Assembly: GCA_045654545.1 (NCBI GenBank)
Contig: JAZONO010000105.1
Span: 1-15,588 of the forward strand
DNA from: SIG588 sp045654545
GTDB taxonomy: Bacteria; Bacillota; Clostridia; Oscillospirales; Acutalibacteraceae
DNA: 15,588 nt
Direction: 5' to 3'
A model generated the notes under the pieces. It was not told the DNA's origin, did no database searches, and saw nothing but the letters and a program-made list of their open reading frames with translations. Made by a program: the position numbers and the translations under genes. Positions 1 through 8,523 of this stretch are shown here, piece after piece (the first letter of the stretch is position 1; each line of letters opens with the position of its first letter).

Positions 1-381
1 GGCATCCAGAATTTCGGCAGCCAAACGCTCCTTCATCGTCTTTTCCGAACGAGCGCGCGAATAGGTGGTGAGCCAACGCAGACCCAGGGTCTGGCGGCGG
101 TCCGGACGGACCTCGATCGGCACCTGGTAGGTAGCACCGCCCACACGGCGGGCCTTCACTTCCAGGGACGGCATGATGTTCTCGAGCGCCTGCTCGAACA
201 CCTCCAGAGCGTCTTTGCCGGTCTTCTCGGCCACGATGTCAAACGCACCGTAAACGATCTTCTGGGCAACGCCGCGCTTACCGTCCAGCATAATGTTGTT
301 GATCAGTCGGGTTACGACTTTGGAATTGTAAAGCGGGTCGGGCAAAACATCACGTTTTGCAATAGAACCTCTTCTCGGCAC
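1..381 (-). CDS. rpsG: 30S ribosomal protein S7, C-terminus cut by window edge
   Basis: The visible 127 residues begin MPRRGSIAKRDVLPDP and continue through DGKRGVAQKIVYGA, ARRVGGATYQVPIEV and RPDRRQTLGLRWL, which are signature blocks of S7. S7 is the primary 16S rRNA binder that nucleates assembly of the 30S head. The usual length is about 156 residues, so roughly 29 are missing beyond the window. The start is GTG at 379-381 on the minus strand; it gives the canonical MPRRG N-terminus and lies 5 nt after an AGGAGGGAAG ribosome binding site (387-396). It follows rpsL after an unusually roomy 137-nt gap. In most bacteria fusA and tuf come next, which would be outside this window. In E. coli S7 represses its own operon by binding the rpsL-rpsG intercistronic RNA; whether that happens here is unknown. 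Confidence 0.97.
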   Translation of the reverse strand, partial: MPRRGSIAKRDVLPDPLYNSKVVTRLINNIMLDGKRGVAQKIVYGAFDIVAEKTGKDALEVFEQALENIMPSLEVKARRVGGATYQVPIEVRPDRRQTLGLRWLTTYSRARSEKTMKERLAAEILDA

Positions 382-518
382 TTTACTTCCCTCCTTCATA
401 GGTATGATATCATAGGTACTCGAAAGTGACATACTCCCGTTGGCCAATGCAGAATCCTATACAGAACAGATCGCCCTTATATAGAAATCAGCGCATTGCA
501 GCCGCTGATGAATGTGTC
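382..518 (-). other. rpsL-rpsG intercistronic region with a hairpin and a palindrome
   Basis: These 137 nt separate the rpsL stop from the rpsG start and hold no gene. On the transcript, shortly after the rpsL stop, there is a hairpin with 7-bp arms (ATCAGCG/CGCTGAT, 487-509) and a 9-nt loop. It is not followed by a T-run, so it is a poor terminator. Closer to rpsG is a perfect 12-bp palindrome, TATGATATCATA (403-414), just upstream of the ribosome binding site. I could not find a convincing -35/-10 pair. The arrangement is compatible with translational control of rpsG, but that is inference. Confidence 0.5.
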
Positions 519-947
519 TTACTTCTTGGCCGCGCCGGCCTTGGGACGTTTTGCACCGTACTTGGAACGGGCCTGCATTCTCTTCGCAACACCCTGCGTA
601 TCCAGCGTACCGCGCACGATGTGATAACGCACACCGGGGAGATCCTTGACACGACCGCCGCGGATCAGCACGACACTGTGCTCCTGCAGGTTGTGACCTT
701 CGCCGGGGATGTACGAAGTAACTTCGATACCATTCGACAAACGGACACGGGCGACTTTACGCAGAGCCGAGTTCGGCTTCTTCGGGGTCGTCGTCTTAAC
801 CGCAGTGCAAACACCGCGCTTCTGGGGAGAGTTCTGATCGATGGCAACGCGCTTCTTGGAGTTCCAACCCTTCAAAAGAGCAGGAGCCTTCGCCTTCTTC
901 TCCAGGTCCTTACGACCGGTGTGTACCAACTGGTTGAAAGTGGGCAA
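519..947 (-). CDS. rpsL: 30S ribosomal protein S12
   Basis: The 142-residue product has TTPKKPNSALRK, PGEGHNLQEHS and RGGRVKDLPGVRYH, the highly conserved decoding-centre blocks of S12. Lysines 56, 57 and 101, the classical sites of streptomycin-resistance mutation, are all still lysine, so it looks streptomycin-sensitive. Asp102 is the residue that is methylthiolated in some bacteria. Residues about 26-39 form the extra segment typical of Gram-positive S12 and absent from E. coli. The reading frame stays open upstream to an ATG at 992. The start chosen is TTG at 945-947, because it gives MPTFNQLVHTGRK, the family N-terminus, and sits 8 nt after a perfect AGGAGG (956-961). It is the first gene after a strong promoter placed just behind rpoC. 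Confidence 0.96.
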   Translation of the reverse strand: MPTFNQLVHTGRKDLEKKAKAPALLKGWNSKKRVAIDQNSPQKRGVCTAVKTTTPKKPNSALRKVARVRLSNGIEVTSYIPGEGHNLQEHSVVLIRGGRVKDLPGVRYHIVRGTLDTQGVAKRMQARSKYGAKRPKAGAAKK

Positions 948-955
948 TGATGACA

Positions 956-961
956 CCTCCT
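956..961 (-). promoter_or_regulatory. Ribosome binding site that fixes the rpsL TTG start
   Basis: AGGAGG inside AAGGAGGTG lies 8 nt before TTG 945-947. It would lie inside the coding region if the upstream in-frame ATG at 992 were used, so it decides in favour of the TTG. Confidence 0.85.
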
Positions 962-995
962 TAGCTTTAATTTTGGTATCTTTACGCGGCACAAG

Positions 996-1022
996 CCGCC
1001 GAAGCCTTTTGAGCTTCGGCGG
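996..1022 (-). other. GC-rich leader hairpin upstream of rpsL
   Basis: A perfect 10-bp stem (CCGCCGAAGC/GCTTCGGCGG) closes a 7-nt loop. A weaker outer helix (GCGG/CCGC plus an A/T-rich section with mismatches) can extend it to about 45 nt. It lies inside the predicted 5' untranslated region of rpsL, between the -10 box at 1050-1055 and the ribosome binding site. The 3' side continues CTTGTGCCG rather than a T-run, so it is not a convincing intrinsic terminator for rpoC. A role as a leader structure or a processing and stability element is inference. Confidence 0.6.
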
Positions 1023-1049
1023 TTTGACCGCATAAATCCACAGTATGAT

Positions 1050-1079
1050 ATTTTAGCATAGTCTGCCGAGGTTTGTCAA
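1050..1079 (-). promoter_or_regulatory. Sigma-A-type promoter for rpsL-rpsG
   Basis: The -35 is a perfect TTGACA (1074-1079). After an 18-nt spacer comes TAAAAT (1050-1055), preceded by TGC, an extended -10. The -35 begins only 3 nt after the rpoC stop codon. The predicted start of transcription is near 1043, giving a leader of about 95 nt that contains the 996-1022 hairpin. It would let the str genes be expressed independently of rpoBC. Confidence 0.75.
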
Positions 1080-1082
1080 GTA

Positions 1083-4000
1083 TTATTCTTGCTCTTCGGA
1101 AATATTTTCTTCCGCAACTTCGGCAGTCTCTTCTGCTTCACCGTCCTCCAGCATACCGCGCAAGGCTGCTACATAGGGGGTGTCATCGTTTTTGTGGGTG
1201 TTCACCACGTCCACATTGTTGTACATCTGCATACCGGTACCTGCCGGGATCAACTTACCGATGATAACGTTCTCCTTCAAGCCGAGCACCGGACCGACCT
1301 TGCCCTTGATGGGGGCATCCGCCAACACACGGGTGGTCTCCTGGAAGGAGGCGGCAGACAGGAAGCTGTCGGTTGCCAGCGAAGCCTTGGTGATACCAAG
1401 CAGCACCGGCGTCCAGGTGGCGAGAGCCAAGCCCTCTTCCCCGGCATCGATGCGTGCCTGCACCGCCTTGTTTTCCGCTTCGACGTCCGCACGGTTGGCG
1501 AGCGCACCTGCAAGCAACGCGGTGCTGCCGGCATCGTCCACGCGCACCTTGCGCATCATCTGGCTGACGATTACTTCGATGTGCTTATCGTTGATATCCA
1601 CGCTCTGCAAACGGTAGGTGCGCTGTACTTCCTCGATGAGGTAGTTCTGCACCGCCAAAGGACCGTTGATTGCGAGAATGTCGTGCGGATTCTTGGAACC
1701 TTCGGTAAGCGCCTGGCCCTTTTCCACGTAGTCGCCTTCCTGCACGCAGATGCGGAAGTCGAACGGGATGGGATAGCTGCGCTCGTCGATGTTGCCCTCT
1801 TCGTTGCTCGTCACGATGACCACGCGCTTTTTGCGCTCTTCCGACAGGCGGACGGTGCCCGCGATCTCGGACAGAATGGCGAGGTGCTTCGGACGGCGAC
1901 CTTCGAACAGTTCCTCAACACGCGGCAGACCCTGGGTGATATCTTCCGCCGATGCAACACCGCCCGTGTGGAAGGTACGCATCGTCAGCTGAGTACCGGG
2001 TTCACCGATGGACTGCGCCGCGATGATACCCACCGCTTCGCCGACCGACACGGGGTCGACCGTGGCCAGGTTGGCACCGTAGCAGTGTGCACACACACCG
2101 TGACGCGCGTGGCAAGTCAGCACCGAACGGATGCGGATCTTTTCCACGTGATATTCGTCCACCAAACGGCGGATCTCTTTGTCACCCATCATGGTGTCGC
2201 GGCTAACCACCACTTCACCGGTGGTGGGATCCACAAAGTCATCCGACAGGAAACGGCCGGACAGACGCTCGTCGATCTTTTCGATGTCGTTCTTGCCGTC
2301 CTTGATGGTGTACACTTCGATGCCTTCGTGCGTACCGCAATCCTCTTCACGGATGATGACATCCTGCGAAACGTCCACCAGACGACGGGTCAAGTAACCC
2401 GAGTCGGCGGTACGCAGAGCGGTATCCGCCAAGCCCTTACGCGCACCACGCGAAGAAATGAAGTATTCGTGGATCTTCAAACCTTCACGGTAGTTAGCAC
2501 GAATCGGCACTTCGATGGTACGACCGGAGGTGTTGGCAATCAAACCGCGCATACCGGCGAGCTGACGCAACTGGCTGATCGAACCACGAGCGCCCGAATC
2601 GGACATCATGTAGATCGGGTTGTAGGGATCCATGTTCTCCTGCAACGCCTGCGACACCGCTTCGGTGGTGGAGTTCCACACATCGATCACGCGGCGATAA
2701 CGCTCGTCGTCGGACAACATACCTTCTTCGTACAGTTTGGTGACCTTCAACACTTCGGCTTCGGCATCCGCCACCATCTGCTTCTTCTGCGGCGGAATGG
2801 ATGCATCGCACACCGCCACGGTCAGAGCGCCGCGGGTCGAATATTTATAACCTTGCGACTTGATGGCATCCAACACTTCGGAGGTGTTGGCAGCACCGTG
2901 TACTTTAATGCACTTTTCAATGATCTTGGAAAGTTGCTTTTTGCCCACTTTGAAATCAATTTCATAGAGGAACTTGTTTTCATCGTCCGTGCGATCCACA
3001 AAACCGAGATCCTGCGGAATGGGCATATTGAAGATGATGCGGCCGATGGTGGTTTCCACCAAACGGCTTTCGGTCACACCGTTGATCTCCATGGTGCGGC
3101 GCACCTTAATCTTCGCGTGCAAACCGATGACTTTGTTTGTGTACGCCATCATCGCTTCGTCCTCGTTGCGGAACACCTTACCTTCGCCCGGCTCGCCCGG
3201 CTTGTAGATGGTGAGGTAGTACGAACCAAGGATCATATCCTGCGTGGGCACCGCCACCGGCTTACCGTCGGAGGGCTTGAGCAGGTTGCCTGCCGCCAGC
3301 ATCAGGAAACGGGCTTCCGCCTGCGCTTCCGCCGACAGCGGCACGTGCACGGCCATCTGGTCACCGTCAAAGTCGGCGTTAAACGCCGTACACACCAACG
3401 GGTGCAGTTTGATTGCGCGACCTTCCACCAACACCGGCTCAAACGCCTGGATACCCAGACGGTGCAGGGTCGGTGCACGGTTCAGCATCACGGGGTGATC
3501 CTTGATCACGATCTCCAGCGCATCCCACACTTCGGGACGGAGTTTTTCCACCATCTTACGGGCGGATTTGATGTTGCCGGCAGCACCGGTTTCCACCAAA
3601 CGTTTCATCACGAAGGGTTTGAACAGTTCAATCGCCATTTCTTTCGGCAGACCGCACTGATACATTTTGAGTTCCGGACCGACAACGATAACCGAACGAC
3701 CCGAGTAGTCGACACGCTTACCGAGCAGGTTCTGACGGAAGCGACCTTGCTTACCTTTCAACATATCCGAAAGGGATTTCAGCGGACGATTGTTCGGACC
3801 GGTGACGGGACGACCGCGACGGCCGTTATCGATCAGCGCATCCACCGCTTCTTGCAGCATACGCTTTTCGTTGCGCACGATGATGTCCGGCGCACCGAGT
3901 TCCAACAGACGGGTCAAGCGGTTGTTACGGTTGATCACGCGGCGGTACAGATCGTTCAAGTCGGAGGTGGCAAAACGACCACCGTCGAGCTGCACCATCG

Positions 4001-4718
4001 GGCGAATATCCGGCGGAATGACCGGGATCACGTTCAGAATCATCCACTCGGGACGGTTGCCCGACTGACGGAAGGATTCCACCACTTCCAAACGCTTGAG
4101 CAGACGGGCGCGCTTTTGACCGTTCGCGGTCTCCAGCTCTTCCTTCAGCTCTTGGGCCAACTTCTCAACGTCGATTTCGGCAAGCAGTTTCTGGATGTAT
4201 TCCGCACCCATACCGGCTTCGAAATCGTTTTCGTACTTTTCGTACCAATCTTGATATTCCTTATCCGACAACACCTGACACTTCGCGAGCGGCGTGTCGC
4301 CGGGATCGGTCACGATGTAGGACGCAAAGTACAGCACCTGCTCCAACAAACGGGGCGAGATGTCGAGCAACAGACCCATACGGGACGGGATGCCCTTGAA
4401 ATACCAAATGTGGGACACGGGCGCCGCCAACTCGATGTGGCCCATACGCTCGCGGCGCACCTTTTCACGGGTCACTTCCACACCGCAACGGTCGCAGATC
4501 TTGCCCTTGTAACGAATACGCTTGTATTTGCCGCAATGGCACTCCCAGTCCTTCGTAGGCCCGAAAATGCGCTCGCAGAACAAGCCGTCACGTTCCGGCT
4601 TCAGGGTGCGGTAGTTGATAGTCTCCGGCTTCTTCACTTCGCCGTACGACCATTCGCGGATCTTATCGGGGGAAGCCAGCCCGATCTGAATCGAATCAAA
4701 AATGTTAAATTCCATCAT
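1083..4718 (-). CDS. rpoC: DNA-directed RNA polymerase subunit beta'
   Basis: This is the 1211-residue catalytic large subunit of RNA polymerase. The N-terminal zinc site is C60, C62, C75 and C78. The active-site loop NADFDGDQMAVH carries the magnesium-binding aspartates D449, D451 and D453. The bridge helix spans about 758-783 (GARKGLADTALRT onward). The second zinc site is C794, C869, C876 and C879, and the trigger-loop region begins near GEPGTQLTMRTFHTGG (905-920). The length matches Firmicutes beta', which lacks the large E. coli insertion. The last 24 residues are strongly acidic (GMLEDGEAEE onward). It starts 19 nt after the rpoB stop, and that stop codon is part of TAAGGAAGGGGG, the likely ribosome binding site. 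Two ATG codons stand in tandem (4718 and 4715); the first is better spaced. It is cotranscribed with rpoB. No terminator is evident after it. Confidence 0.98.
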   Translation of the reverse strand: MMEFNIFDSIQIGLASPDKIREWSYGEVKKPETINYRTLKPERDGLFCERIFGPTKDWECHCGKYKRIRYKGKICDRCGVEVTREKVRRERMGHIELAAPVSHIWYFKGIPSRMGLLLDISPRLLEQVLYFASYIVTDPGDTPLAKCQVLSDKEYQDWYEKYENDFEAGMGAEYIQKLLAEIDVEKLAQELKEELETANGQKRARLLKRLEVVESFRQSGNRPEWMILNVIPVIPPDIRPMVQLDGGRFATSDLNDLYRRVINRNNRLTRLLELGAPDIIVRNEKRMLQEAVDALIDNGRRGRPVTGPNNRPLKSLSDMLKGKQGRFRQNLLGKRVDYSGRSVIVVGPELKMYQCGLPKEMAIELFKPFVMKRLVETGAAGNIKSARKMVEKLRPEVWDALEIVIKDHPVMLNRAPTLHRLGIQAFEPVLVEGRAIKLHPLVCTAFNADFDGDQMAVHVPLSAEAQAEARFLMLAAGNLLKPSDGKPVAVPTQDMILGSYYLTIYKPGEPGEGKVFRNEDEAMMAYTNKVIGLHAKIKVRRTMEINGVTESRLVETTIGRIIFNMPIPQDLGFVDRTDDENKFLYEIDFKVGKKQLSKIIEKCIKVHGAANTSEVLDAIKSQGYKYSTRGALTVAVCDASIPPQKKQMVADAEAEVLKVTKLYEEGMLSDDERYRRVIDVWNSTTEAVSQALQENMDPYNPIYMMSDSGARGSISQLRQLAGMRGLIANTSGRTIEVPIRANYREGLKIHEYFISSRGARKGLADTALRTADSGYLTRRLVDVSQDVIIREEDCGTHEGIEVYTIKDGKNDIEKIDERLSGRFLSDDFVDPTTGEVVVSRDTMMGDKEIRRLVDEYHVEKIRIRSVLTCHARHGVCAHCYGANLATVDPVSVGEAVGIIAAQSIGEPGTQLTMRTFHTGGVASAEDITQGLPRVEELFEGRRPKHLAILSEIAGTVRLSEERKKRVVIVTSNEEGNIDERSYPIPFDFRICVQEGDYVEKGQALTEGSKNPHDILAINGPLAVQNYLIEEVQRTYRLQSVDINDKHIEVIVSQMMRKVRVDDAGSTALLAGALANRADVEAENKAVQARIDAGEEGLALATWTPVLLGITKASLATDSFLSAASFQETTRVLADAPIKGKVGPVLGLKENVIIGKLIPAGTGMQMYNNVDVVNTHKNDDTPYVAALRGMLEDGEAEETAEVAEENISEEQE

Positions 4719-4737
4719 AATTCAAGCGCCCCCTTCC

Positions 4738-7700
4738 TTAAAACTCGTCTCCGTCATCGAAGTCGTCTCCGCCAAACTCATCATCGTAGACTTCCTCGGT
4801 GTCGGCAAAATCCATATCTTCGGCATCCTTCACATCGTAGCCGTCGAATTCATCCTCGTTCGCCACGGTAGTGAACGCATCGTCGGTATCCACCGCGACC
4901 ATGTTGAACTCTTCGTCCTCTTCGAAGGTCTGCTTCAAATCGATCTCTTCCTTATCCTTGTTAAGGACACGGATATCGAGACCGAGCGACTGCAATTCCT
5001 TAACCAACACTTTGAAGGATTCCGGCACGCCCGACTTCGGCACGTTCTGACCCTTCACGATGGCTTCGTAGGTCTTCACACGGCCGACCACGTCGTCCGA
5101 CTTCACCGTCAGGATTTCCTGCAAGGTGTATGCCGCGCCGTATGCTTCCAGCGCCCACACTTCCATTTCACCGAAGCGCTGACCGCCGAACTGCGCTTTA
5201 CCGCCGAGCGGCTGCTGCGTAACCAGCGAGTAGGGGCCGGTGGAACGGGCGTGGATCTTATCGTCGACCAGGTGATGCAGTTTCAAGTAGTACATGATAC
5301 CCACCGTAACGGGGTTATCAAACATTTCACCGGTACGACCGTCGTACAGTTCGGTCTTACCGTCCTCGCGCATACCGGCGCGAACCAGCAGTTCACGGAT
5401 ATCCTCTTCGTGTGCACCGTCGAACACGGGGGTCATAATCTTCATACCCAGCGCACGGGCGGCATAGCCGAGGTGCACTTCCAAAACCTGACCGATGTTC
5501 ATACGGGACGGAACGCCCAGCGGGTTGAGCACGATATCGAGCGGCGTGCCATCGGGCAGGAAGGGCATATCTTCGCTCGGCAAAATGCGCGAAACAACAC
5601 CCTTGTTACCGTGACGACCGGCCATCTTATCGCCGACGCTGATCTTGCGCTTCTGTGCGATGTAGCAACGAACCACCATGTTCACACCGGGGCTGAGTTC
5701 ACTGCAGGTCTCACGCGTGAACACCTTGACGTCCACGATGATACCGTATTCGCCGTGCGGCACTTTGAGCGAGGTGTCGCGCACTTCACGCGCTTTTTCG
5801 CCAAAGATGGCACGCAAGAGGCGTTCTTCCGCCGTCAGTTCGGTCTCGCCCTTCGGGGTGACCTTACCAACCAGGATGTCGCCGGCACGCACTTCCGCAC
5901 CGATGCGGATGATGCCGCGCTCGTCCAGATCCTTCAACGCATCGTCGCCGACGTTCGGGATGTCACGCGTGATCTCTTCCGGCCCGAGTTTGGTGTCACG
6001 GGATTCGATTTCGTATTCTTCCACGTGGATGGAGGTGAACACGTCGTCACGCACAACCTTTTCGTTGATCAAGACGGCGTCTTCGTAGTTGTAACCTTCC
6101 CACGTCATAAAGCCGACCAGCGCATTCTTACCGAGCGCGATTTCGCCGTTGCAGGTTGCGGGACCGTCCGCCAGCACGTCGCCGACTTCCACGTGTTGTC
6201 CCACCTCTGCCACGGGGCGCTGGTTCACGCAAGTGCCCTGGTTGGAACGGGCAAACTTAATAAGGGTATAGGTATCGATGTCACCCGTGTCGTCACGGCG
6301 CACATCAATGCGATCCGCCGAAACGGTGTGCACCGTACCGGCCGCTTTCGCCAGCACGCACACGCCCGAGTCCACACCGGCCTTGTATTCGATACCGGTA
6401 CCGACGATGGGCGACTCGGTGGTGAGCAACGGCACCGCCTGCTTTTGCATGTTCGAGCCCATCAACGCACGGTTGGCGTCGTCGTTCTCGAGGAAGGGGA
6501 TCATGGCGGTCGCCACCGAAACGAGCATTTTCGGGGAAACGTCCATATAGTCCGCACGGGTGTTTTCCACGTCGTAGAATTCACCGCGCTGACGCACCGT
6601 GATACGTTCCTTCACGAAGTGACCTTCGGCATCCAGCGGTTCGTTCGCCTGCGCCACGAGGAATTCGTCTTCCACGTCGGCCGGCATGTACACCACTTCA
6701 TCGGTGACCACGCCGCGCTCTTTGTCCACCTTGCGATACGGCGCTTCGATGAAGCCGTAGCGGTTGATGCGCGCAAAGGTCGCCATATAGGAGATCAGAC
6801 CGATGTTCGGGCCTTCCGGTGTTTCGATCGGGCACATACGGCCATAGTGGCTGTAGTGAACGTCACGCACTTCGAAGCCTGCACGGTCACGGGACAGACC
6901 GCCGGGGCCGAGTGCGGAAAGACGGCGCTTGTGGGTCAACTCACCGAGAGGGTTGTTCTGATCCATAAACTGGGACAACGGCGAAGAACCGAAGAACTCT
7001 TTGATCGCCGCCACCACGGGACGGATGTTAATGAGCACCTGCGGCGTGACCACGTCCATATCCTGCGCCTGCAGGGTCATGCGCTCGCGGATCACACGCT
7101 CCATACGGGAGAAGCCGATGCGGAACTGGTTCTGCAACAACTCACCCACCGAACGGATGCGGCGGTTGCCCAAGTGGTCGATGTCATCGGTGGTGCCGAT
7201 GTCGTGACCCAGGCAAAGCAGGTAGTTGATGGAAGCAAAAATGTCGTCACGCGTGATATGGTTCGGGATCAAACCGGGGATGAGTTCATCCTTGTTCTCT
7301 TCCGTCTTCACGGTGCGGTCGTGTGCACGCTCTGCAATCGCGGCACGCAACGACTCTTCGTCGGTGTTCTGTTCCAGCAGTTCGCGCAACACGCGGATCC
7401 ACACGCGCTCGCCCACGCCTGCCTCTTCCAGGAAGGCATCGTCGATGGTGGTGTATTCCGCCGGAATAAACGCACGAATGTCCACCGTGCCGTTACCAAG
7501 GATCTTGATCTCGCGCTGTTCGCCGTGCTCTTCCACCGTGACGTACACTTCCATCACGCCGGTGTTGTCGAGTTCCTTTGCACGGGCACGGGTGATCACC
7601 TCGCCCGGCTCTGCCAAGATCTCGCCGGTGAAGGGATCCACCACGGGACGGCTGACGGTGCAGCCTTCCAAACGGCCGGCCAGACCGAGTTTCTTATTGT

Positions 7701-8523
7701 ATTTGTAACGACCCACACGGGAAAGGTCGTAACGGCGGGCATCAAAGAACAGCCCTTCCAGATGTTGCTTCGAGTTCTCCACCGTCAGCGGTTCACCCGG
7801 ACGTAACTTGCGATACACTTCGAGCAGAGCATCGGTGGTGTTTTTTGTGGGATCCTTTTCGATGGTGGCGCGCATACGCTCGTCCTCACCGAGGACCTCC
7901 AGCAGTTCGGCATCCGAACCCAGACCCAGCGCACGTGCCAACACGGTCACGGGGATCTTGCGGTTCTTATCGATGCGGACGTAGAACACGTCCTGCGAAT
8001 CGGTTTCATACTCCAGCCACGCACCGCGATTCGGGATCACCGTCGTGCTGTACAACTTCTTACCGGTGGAATCGTATTCCAAACCGTAGTACACACCGGG
8101 CGAACGCACGAGCTGCGACACGATGACACGCTCCGCGCCGTTGATGACGAAGGTGCCGCTTTCGGTCATAAGCGGAAAATCGCCCATGAACACTTCCGAC
8201 TCCTTGATCTCGCCGGTTTCTTTATTGATGAGTCGCGCACGTACACGCAACGGAGCCGCATAGGTCACGTCACGCTCTTTGCACTCCTCCACCGTATATT
8301 TCGGGGTGTCGTCCAGCCGATAATCCAAGAATTCCAGAATCAGATTACCGGTGTAGTCCTCGATGGCGGGGGAATCGGCAAACACTTCCTTTAATCCCTC
8401 GTCCAGGAACCACTGATACGAGTTCTTTTGGATCTCGATAAGATTGGGCATATCGAGAACTTCGTTGATCTTGCCGAAACTGGTACGTTCGGTACGGCCC
8501 AGTTTCACCTGCTTGGTTTGCAC
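4738..8523 (-). CDS. rpoB: DNA-directed RNA polymerase subunit beta
   Basis: This is the 1261-residue beta subunit, which forms one pincer of RNA polymerase and binds rifampicin. The rifampicin region lies at 510-540: SQFMDQNNPL, THKRRLSALGPGGL. Q518, D521, H531 and S536 correspond to E. coli Q513, D516, H526 and S531 and are all the sensitive-type residue. P515 stands where E. coli and B. subtilis have glutamine (E. coli Q510). RDVHYSHYGRMCPIETPEGP follows, and the conserved C-terminal block PESFKVLVKELQSLG precedes an unusually acidic tail (about 1192-1261; 32 of 70 residues are Asp or Glu). The start is GTG at 8521-8523, 9 nt after AAGGAG (8533-8538), and gives a beta-type N-terminus (RTSFGKINEVLDMPNLIEIQ). 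A leader of about 145 nt precedes it. rplJ and rplL, its usual upstream partners, are not here. Confidence 0.98.
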   Translation of the reverse strand: MQTKQVKLGRTERTSFGKINEVLDMPNLIEIQKNSYQWFLDEGLKEVFADSPAIEDYTGNLILEFLDYRLDDTPKYTVEECKERDVTYAAPLRVRARLINKETGEIKESEVFMGDFPLMTESGTFVINGAERVIVSQLVRSPGVYYGLEYDSTGKKLYSTTVIPNRGAWLEYETDSQDVFYVRIDKNRKIPVTVLARALGLGSDAELLEVLGEDERMRATIEKDPTKNTTDALLEVYRKLRPGEPLTVENSKQHLEGLFFDARRYDLSRVGRYKYNKKLGLAGRLEGCTVSRPVVDPFTGEILAEPGEVITRARAKELDNTGVMEVYVTVEEHGEQREIKILGNGTVDIRAFIPAEYTTIDDAFLEEAGVGERVWIRVLRELLEQNTDEESLRAAIAERAHDRTVKTEENKDELIPGLIPNHITRDDIFASINYLLCLGHDIGTTDDIDHLGNRRIRSVGELLQNQFRIGFSRMERVIRERMTLQAQDMDVVTPQVLINIRPVVAAIKEFFGSSPLSQFMDQNNPLGELTHKRRLSALGPGGLSRDRAGFEVRDVHYSHYGRMCPIETPEGPNIGLISYMATFARINRYGFIEAPYRKVDKERGVVTDEVVYMPADVEDEFLVAQANEPLDAEGHFVKERITVRQRGEFYDVENTRADYMDVSPKMLVSVATAMIPFLENDDANRALMGSNMQKQAVPLLTTESPIVGTGIEYKAGVDSGVCVLAKAAGTVHTVSADRIDVRRDDTGDIDTYTLIKFARSNQGTCVNQRPVAEVGQHVEVGDVLADGPATCNGEIALGKNALVGFMTWEGYNYEDAVLINEKVVRDDVFTSIHVEEYEIESRDTKLGPEEITRDIPNVGDDALKDLDERGIIRIGAEVRAGDILVGKVTPKGETELTAEERLLRAIFGEKAREVRDTSLKVPHGEYGIIVDVKVFTRETCSELSPGVNMVVRCYIAQKRKISVGDKMAGRHGNKGVVSRILPSEDMPFLPDGTPLDIVLNPLGVPSRMNIGQVLEVHLGYAARALGMKIMTPVFDGAHEEDIRELLVRAGMREDGKTELYDGRTGEMFDNPVTVGIMYYLKLHHLVDDKIHARSTGPYSLVTQQPLGGKAQFGGQRFGEMEVWALEAYGAAYTLQEILTVKSDDVVGRVKTYEAIVKGQNVPKSGVPESFKVLVKELQSLGLDIRVLNKDKEEIDLKQTFEEDEEFNMVAVDTDDAFTTVANEDEFDGYDVKDAEDMDFADTEEVYDDEFGGDDFDDGDEF

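Noticed and set aside
992..992. Upstream in-frame ATG as the rpsL start
   Set aside because: It would add 15 residues that do not belong to S12 and would bury the ribosome binding site in coding sequence; the TTG at 945-947 gives the family N-terminus.
996..1022. Hairpin as terminator of the rpoBC operon
   Set aside because: The stem is strong, but neither side has a proper T-run, and it lies downstream of a good promoter within the rpsL leader.
1089..4871. Very long plus-strand open frame opposite rpoC
   Set aside because: It is an antisense shadow of the GC-rich rpoC frame: a His/Gln/Arg/Thr-rich product with no family signature and no ribosome binding site, while the minus strand encodes an unmistakable beta' subunit.
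4702..7806. Long plus-strand open frame opposite rpoB
   Set aside because: Same cause: codon-bias shadow of rpoB with low-complexity His/Arg/Thr composition and no promoter or start signal.
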